From contig JAJEKV010000001.1 of the NCBI GenBank assembly GCA_021234155.1, forward strand, positions 25,531,189 through 25,595,188: 64,000 nt of DNA, written 5' to 3'. Numbering within the stretch: position 1 is the first letter of the stretch; the number at the start of each line of letters is the position of its first letter. This document shows positions 58,441-64,000 of the stretch, one piece after another. The notes beneath the pieces are model-generated. The model did not search any database. It saw only the letters and a list, made by a program, of their open reading frames with translations, and was not told the DNA's origin. The DNA comes from Isoetes taiwanensis (lineage: Eukaryota; Streptophyta; Lycopodiopsida; Isoetales; Isoetaceae). A program made the position numbers and the translations under genes.

Positions 58441-60177
58441 GATTAGCCATGCTGCCATGTCAGCCCATGGTGATGCATCACCATTAACATGCATATCAAC
58501 ATGGGAGGGGCAGAAGGCTTTGGGATGGTTAAGATTCTAGCAGTGTAAGAATCACATGTAGCCTCCATCAAACTTACAGATGCTTGTCGGATAGCCTCCA
58601 AGTGCAAGATTTATATGCAGCCTCTGAAACCTTATAGACACTCATCTGAAAGGCTATGCATATACATAATCCTTAAATATGAAAGACACGGATGCCCGCA
58701 AACCATTTTTTAAGTTAGGGTTGAAAACATTTTTTATATTTCTTAGGAGAAAACTAGCCAAGCTTCTAGAACATTTCCAGCTTGCAGTGAAGCCCAAAAC
58801 AGCTCATTCAGTAACTCCATGATAGATGAAGCAAGAATTTGGATTGACAAATTCACCTACTAACAAATGCAAAACAAGATGTTGAAGGAACCCTAGATTG
58901 CCCTTGAATCTCTTCAAATGCCCATATTATAAACTATAAATTCGTCACCAAAACTTGATTTTATCCATGATTGCATGACATCGCCTTGAAATAAGTTAAC
59001 TTTGAGAAGAAGAATACCACAATAGCATAGTATTTTGAACACTTTTATATTTTGGACCGAAGTGCTTATAGATTATTCTAGAACCTATGAAGAAAGACTA
59101 TTGAGATAATTTCCTCCCGTCCTCTAGGGGTTTATTAGTCCGGAGTTTCTCCCTTCCAAAATTTCGAATGTGAAGGTTTCTTAATATGTTATAGATCTGT
59201 TATTATATTTGATGTATTGAATGGGGTGACATGTCATGAAAAAAAATATTAAATTAACGTAAGTATTGATGAGACTGACTTAATATCTCAATGGACCAAC
59301 TTTGTCCCTTGTTACATTTGTTTAGCTTCAATATAGGGATATATTATGAAAAAAATGCAAATCACATGTTTCCAAAGGGCAACCCTACACTACCCTGGAT
59401 TGGTTTAGAACATGCCCATGATCTTTGTCTCCGACAATCTATATGCAAATAACAATTTGTACATTGTTTTGCTTTCTTCACATAGAGATGAGGGCCTTAT
59501 CCAAGCACTAGAGCTTGCATTCAGGTGCTATGACCTCCACGTATGCGCACGAAGGCCTAAGTTCGGGCACGTGGGCCCCACTAAAAAGCACGTAGAACCT
59601 TTACCATGTAGTGTAGAAATGCGAAGGGAGGAGCGTAATCTTGAGTGGGGCTTGATACACGAGGTCCCCCAACCAGTCAATAGCTGGGGTACAAATGGCA
59701 AGGGTCGGTGGATGGGTGGGTGGATTACACTCCAAAAAACATGCTCCCTTCTCACGAAGGTGCAACATGAAAATTATCAAACGTTATTTTCGTAGATTTT
59801 ATGTGTCATCGCGAATATTACCAAGCCTTGGATTGTTAGGCCAAGGCACGTTTTGATAGTGCACCAAACATATTTTTATATGTAGAATATTCGATGTGAT
59901 TGAACTACAAAGGGAGGGGAAGGAAGTTAATGAAAAGATAGCAGAGCATATAAGCTTGAAGAAACCTTTCAATATGAGCAAAAGCCATGTAGTGCAAAGT
60001 CAATTGTGATTTAATAATGAATACGTATAACATATATTTGACTTCATCTCAAGCTTCGGCTTCTTGTGGACGTTAAAACCCATTATTATTATTATTATTA
60101 AAAATAATGGAGGCTCCCACTTATGAAATCTCGATGGCCACGATTTACTCTTGGAAATGGCAAGACAAAGGAACGAA
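58441..60177. other. Intergenic DNA
   Basis: The frame at 59412-59795 (127 residues) has no recognisable domain, and a counter-strand frame of similar length exists, so I do not call it a gene. An (ATT)n microsatellite lies at about 60081-60100. Confidence 0.35.
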
Positions 60178-60185
60178 TATAAAAG
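60178..60185 (+). promoter_or_regulatory. Putative TATA box
   Basis: TATAAAAG, 44 bp upstream of the ATG at 60229. With a start site about 30 bp further on, the 5' UTR would be only about 15 nt, so either the leader is very short or the real start codon is a later one. Confidence 0.4.
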
Positions 60186-60228
60186 ATGTGGATTGTGTTT
60201 TTCTTAAAGATTCATTTCTGTTACACCT

Positions 60229-61035
60229 ATGGCGACGTTAAAGCTCGTTTCCCCACTTCCAATATGGAATATATCTCTTATGAAATCCAGTGTAGCAAAT
60301 CGTTCATGTGCAATTGCTTCAATACATCCTTTCCCAAAACAAGGTTGCATTTTTGGAGTGAATGGCTCCCATAATGCTGCAGCAATAGCAGCCAGAGGAA
60401 TTCAGAGTGTGTCTAAATTGCTTATATCGAGGGAAAAGGATGCAGAGTTGATGATCCAGAAAGATATAGATAGCAATGTTTTTGTGACAGATCTAGAGAT
60501 AATTGAAGATCTGTACATTCCAATACCTGGATCAGTTGATTACTTCAAGAGGCAACCACTTTACACTGGAAACAAAAGCATAGGTGTAATTGTTCGAGGA
60601 AATAGACAAAGGCAGCGCGAGGAGAGCTTGTTGCTGAGTGATGGGCAATTTATAACTCTAGCTAAAATAGGACTAGGATCAGAATCAGGATATCTTGATA
60701 GATCTATTTGTTTTCCGGTCCATAGTGGTCTTATTCGTTGTAAAGCCTTGCTTGAAGACTGTAATACATTTAATTTGGTCAAAATGCTGAGAGGAATTGA
60801 GAGCCCATTTGCTATTATTGGGCTGTTTGGCCACTACTTCGTAGCTGCTAGATCTGGTCCCGGATCTCCCGCATTGTTTATGGGAAAAAGCCAGCAGAAT
60901 GTTACCGTTTTTTCTTCCATGTTAATTGGCTTGGAGGCCATGTATTCCCAAGTTGAAAGAGAATTTGATGAGTACGAAGGACTTATGATCGATCACTATG
61001 GTAACATGCATAGTTTGACAAATATAAAAGGATAA
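60229..61035 (+). CDS. Single-exon protein resembling a class-II glutamine amidotransferase domain, PurF-like
   Basis: A 268-residue intact frame ending at TAA 61033-61035. Residues 1-43 are Ser/Ala/Lys-rich and transit-peptide-like. GCIFGVNGSHNAAAIAARG (about 44-62) resembles the N-terminal catalytic start (CGIxGVxG) of amidophosphoribosyltransferase or GFAT. Later segments run parallel to that fold: a VHSGLIRCKALLED stretch like AHNGxxxNxxxLR; LRGIESPFAIIGLFGHYFVA then ARSGPGSPALFMG, like LxGAYSxV...AVRDPxGxRPL; and FSSMLIGLEAM, like ASExxALD. The RYST motif and the whole phosphoribosyltransferase domain are missing, so the enzyme would be incomplete. An uninterrupted frame despite poor motif conservation suggests either a diverged functional protein or a recent relic, possibly a retrocopy. 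Family assignment is tentative. Confidence 0.45.
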   Translation: MATLKLVSPLPIWNISLMKSSVANRSCAIASIHPFPKQGCIFGVNGSHNAAAIAARGIQSVSKLLISREKDAELMIQKDIDSNVFVTDLEIIEDLYIPIPGSVDYFKRQPLYTGNKSIGVIVRGNRQRQREESLLLSDGQFITLAKIGLGSESGYLDRSICFPVHSGLIRCKALLEDCNTFNLVKMLRGIESPFAIIGLFGHYFVAARSGPGSPALFMGKSQQNVTVFSSMLIGLEAMYSQVEREFDEYEGLMIDHYGNMHSLTNIKG

Positions 61036-61115
61036 AATTTGATAAACACAAGCATTAAGAATTGGCATTTTACAATTATAAAAGGATGAAATTTGATAAA
61101 CACAAGCATTAAGGA
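61018..61115 (+). repeat. 54-bp tandem duplication across the stop codon of the 60.2-kb ORF
   Basis: TATAAAAGGATAAAATTTGA with TAAACACAAGCATTAAG starts at 61023 and again at 61077 with one change. The first copy overlaps the last codons (NIKG) and the stop of the ORF, so the present C-terminus lies in duplicated sequence. Confidence 0.8.
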
Positions 61116-61754
61116 TTAGTAAAAGATCTACGTCCTCGCATTTCAATTTTATCTATTTTGACCATTATTTGACTAGGAAGGCTCTCTTGGTCTCCTCTTC
61201 TAGGGAGCATAGAGAACCTCTATCCACCTATCAATGTATAAATAACTTAGAGTAGAGTTTACAACCACCACATACTAGGACACCTGTATCTAACAATGAG
61301 TGATTGGAGGCTAGAAGGGTTTGTATGCAATGCAAAACAAGTCTCACAATAATGCAGAGATTTATGACTAGTCTCATCAGGCATACTTCTTTTGAAATTT
61401 GGTGGAGCCGGCTCTTCTATATGGGTTGCAAGTATGGGTCCAATCATATCACTTACCACTTGGAAAGACTTGGAACTCGTCTAGAAAGCCTTTTTGACTC
61501 GGGCTCTTAGAGTGAAGTCCACAGTCCATATCCAATTGTAGGATCGACGGATCCGACGATTGTAGTAGTACATGATGCACCTCGTTTACCCAACATACAG
61601 TCTGGGCCGTAGAATCGACAGATCCGACAATTGTGGTAGCCCTGGGTGCACCTCGTTTAGAAGGAAGGAAGGAAGGAAGTTTATTTTAACGAAAACTTCA
61701 TATCTTTGGACTTGAACTCGTGATCACTTGGTTGAAAGGCCAGAACTTATCCAA
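61116..61754. other. Intergenic DNA with SINE end copies
   Basis: Two copies of GATCGACGGATCCGACGATT or close relatives, with CATACAGTCTGGGCCGTA, lie near 61543-61600 and 61605-61662. An (AAGG)n microsatellite lies at about 61660-61680. Confidence 0.6.
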
Positions 61755-62235
61755 AGGGGGTTTGATATGGATGTAAAAAATGACAATTCCTGAAACCATA
61801 GACTATATATTCGTAAAACAATTGCATGGGTTGTTATAAAAAAAACATAGATTCAAGTTAGAAAATAAATGCATTAGTTCACTGTATATATTGGTTAAAG
61901 TAGTATTATTAGGACATTGAGTTACTTTGGCAGAGGTTCGAGCCCCCCTATTTCATATTCTAAAACCTTAGGCAAAGTTGTATAGAGGTTCGATATTCCC
62001 TTAAAACCTTAGGCGAACTCGTATTTCATATTTCAAAATCATAGGCGCATCCAATAAAAAATGATCATAAGCGAAATGAGAGGTGCCCAGAGGCCCCAAC
62101 ATGCAGTCTGGGCCGTAGGATCGACGGATCCGACGATTGTTGTAGTCCAGGTGCACCTTTGTTTACCCAACATACAGTCTGGGCTGTAGGATCGACGGAT
62201 CCGACGATTGTGGTAGTCCAGGGTGCACCTCGTTT
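61755..62235 (+). mobile_element. tRNA-derived SINE-like element, plus orientation
   Basis: Homologous to the reverse complement of 46148-46555: shared ACATTGAGTTA, GCAGAGGTTCGAGCCCCC (B-box-like), ATTTCATATTCTAAA and the tail with GCAGTCTGGGCCGTAGGATC. The A-box region is eroded (TTAGTTCACTGTATATATTGG). Its tail unit is duplicated (near 62096-62160 and 62165-62232). Confidence 0.65.
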
Positions 62236-62950
62236 AGAATATCTAGCATTATAACATGGGTTTTTTTTTGTAATTGTATACGTTTTTTTGCATGGTTTTC
62301 ATATGATTTAGTGGCCGTATTTCATGATGTCTACTAAACCTTACTTCTAGAGTGCTCACCCTATTTTATTGATCAAAACTCCATGCCCCCAATGGTTTAT
62401 CCCCCTTTGTTTTTATTTCCCTTACTTTTTGTGTGCATGTAAGCCTCAAGCCTTTTTTATTTTAGGGTTAATTGTTTTAGGTATTCTTTATAGTATCGAA
62501 GGATGTAGCCGAGGCAGAAGGCGTTGAATAGAAGAGGTGTTGGGGATTCATCTTTGCTTGCTTCTTATTGCCTTGTCTTCACATCGAAACGACCAGCTCT
62601 TTGGCGATGCTTCAGCCATTATCTCTACTTCTGCCATGCGTCAGCGAAACCAGCGAATCCTAAGGGAAAGAAAAAAACACTTCCGTTGCTTTGCCTGTGG
62701 GCCTCGCTCCTACCATATGCATCTCTGTTTCTGCCTTGCTTCAGCAAAATCGGCCTATCCTTCATGTTATCCAAACTCAAAAAAGCCCATCTTGTCTGAT
62801 CTTCTGTTGTTCATTCATACCCATTAATGCTGGCTTCGATTTCAATATGCTGGAAGATCTCAAGAAGTCCCAACCGTGGAGTGCGGAGCCGTGGAGTTAT
62901 GAGCCAACTGGTATTATTGCAACATGTATTTTATTCGATTGTCTGTGTAC
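62236..62950. other. Intergenic DNA, nothing recognised
   Basis: Overlapping frames at 62524-62984 in all three phases lack domains. Confidence 0.3.
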
Positions 62951-63165
62951 ATGTCAGTGCTCTGCAGTTTTGAATAAAGAATGAAGAACTCATGAAACAC
63001 ATACAGGTCCATTGCATATTATCTGAATTGCAGCATATGGTGATTGTTTTTTTCAAACACGTCAGTGTTCTGCAGTTTTGAATAAAGAATGAAGAACTCA
63101 TGAAACACATACAGGTCTATTGCATGTTATTTGAACGACAACATATGGTGATTGTCTTTTTTTTA
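62951..63165 (+). repeat. Two-copy tandem duplication of about 109 bp
   Basis: GTCAGTG(C/T)TCTGCAGTTTTG with AATAAAGAATGAAGAACTCATG-type sequence and CATATGGTGATTGT occurs twice (about 62953 and 63061), with a handful of differences. AATAAAG in each resembles a polyadenylation signal. Confidence 0.85.
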
Positions 63166-64000
63166 AAATATGATAGCTTGGCAAATAAGTCAGCAGCTAT
63201 TATTTATCTGATTGGCCTCCTATTATCTTGTCCATCATGTTCAATTCATTTGCAGCTTGCTTGCAGTGTATTCAACTCATACCATGATGCAGAATTGTGA
63301 AGCAAACGGTCACTATATAAATATGGCAGCGCACCAAAATGAAGGAAATTCTCATTGCTTTTGTGCACGTGTCATCGAATCTCCAAGTGAATTATAAAGA
63401 TGTAGAGTAACATAGAGTACAGGAAGGTTCCGTCCTCCATTTTGGTGTAGATGTCCTTTAAAAGTTGATGTATCCATATTTCGCAGAATGTTACATGATT
63501 TGGAATTATGAGGGCATTGTATTATGAAGACATCCTAAATGCAGCAATGAACCTTTAAGCACTCTATTTTGCTTCAATCGACCAGCCTATTATCTTATAC
63601 AGCATATTCAACTGATTCCCAACTTGTTTGAGTTCTTTGCAGCGTATTCAACTCGTATTTATGATGTGTAAACTCTTGGGCAGTCATAATATGTACTGCA
63701 GTTTGAAGTTCCTCATATGCTGATATACAAACTGCATGTTTGTCTATAAAACCTTTTTGAATGAGTCATTATGAGGTTTTCAATGCTAAAGCCTCATTTG
63801 AGGTGAATCTCTTACATGTTCTTTAGAATTAACGTGCGTTCTAGATTCTATACTTCTTGTCGCTTGAAGATTATATGTTCAAACTACAACATGATGGTTC
63901 CAAATCTCAATTGTTGTTGCTTCACGTATTAATTTATCTTTTTATGGTTATACTATGACATCGAGCTTCTAAACATGTCCAACATGTGCTTATACATGTT
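63166..64000. other. Non-coding end of the window
   Basis: AT-rich, with no gene or repeat recognised. GCAGCGTATTCAACTCGTA-like phrases occur twice (near 63255 and 63642), hinting at old duplication. Confidence 0.3.

Noticed and set aside
59412-59795. 127-codon frame as a gene
   Set aside because: No domain, an opposite-strand frame of similar size, and no promoter or splice context.

Overview
The window is nuclear DNA of a land plant. The evidence is a dirigent protein gene, fragments of a plant autoinhibited Ca2+-ATPase and of a plastid PLIP-type lipase, a Ty1/copia fragment, a plant L1-type LINE, very large introns and heavy transposon load. The transposon-like protein families at 5.6-16 kb make me lean to a fern, lycophyte or similar non-seed lineage, but that is inference. 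No rRNA gene, functional tRNA gene or CRISPR array was seen.

Layout. 0.17-7.6 kb: a minus-strand, intron-containing gene (554-5265) predicted to carry a ParB-like domain, a DNA-methyltransferase-like region and an FCP1/HAD-type domain. About 25 copies of a 22-24 bp palindrome surround it and fill two of its introns, with none in its coding exons. 5.6-5.9 kb and 8.8-16.2 kb: broken pieces of transposon-like genes (DUF7869-like and a WP-motif domain), among tandem repeats that include a second palindrome family. 16.33-28.08 kb: a structurally complete but non-autonomous LTR retrotransposon of LARD type, with a CATTT target duplication, PBS, polypurine tract, and three 67-nt hairpins of constant geometry in its leader. 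28-35 kb: mostly non-coding DNA with a MITE-like inverted repeat, a possible exon relic, an intact dirigent gene (32929-33423) and a copia fragment.

35.7-58.4 kb: the 5' part of a LINE, then a minus-strand tandem of gene relics (Ca2+-ATPase joined directly to a PLIP lipase, both retaining introns and both broken), then the reverse transcriptase part of a LINE. The first large intron of the ATPase relic is about 14 kb and holds a six-copy 473-bp satellite, a tRNA-like SINE and a nest of other repeats. 58.4-64 kb: an intact single-exon ORF (60229-61035) resembling a class-II glutamine amidotransferase domain, a second SINE copy in inverted orientation and short tandem duplications.

Only the dirigent gene and the 60.2-kb ORF are clean reading frames; the ParB/methyltransferase/HAD gene has good splice sites but three apparent single-base frame breaks, which could be decay or assembly error. 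Nothing in the window looks like an operon or pathway; the biology here is mostly repeat dynamics and gene capture.
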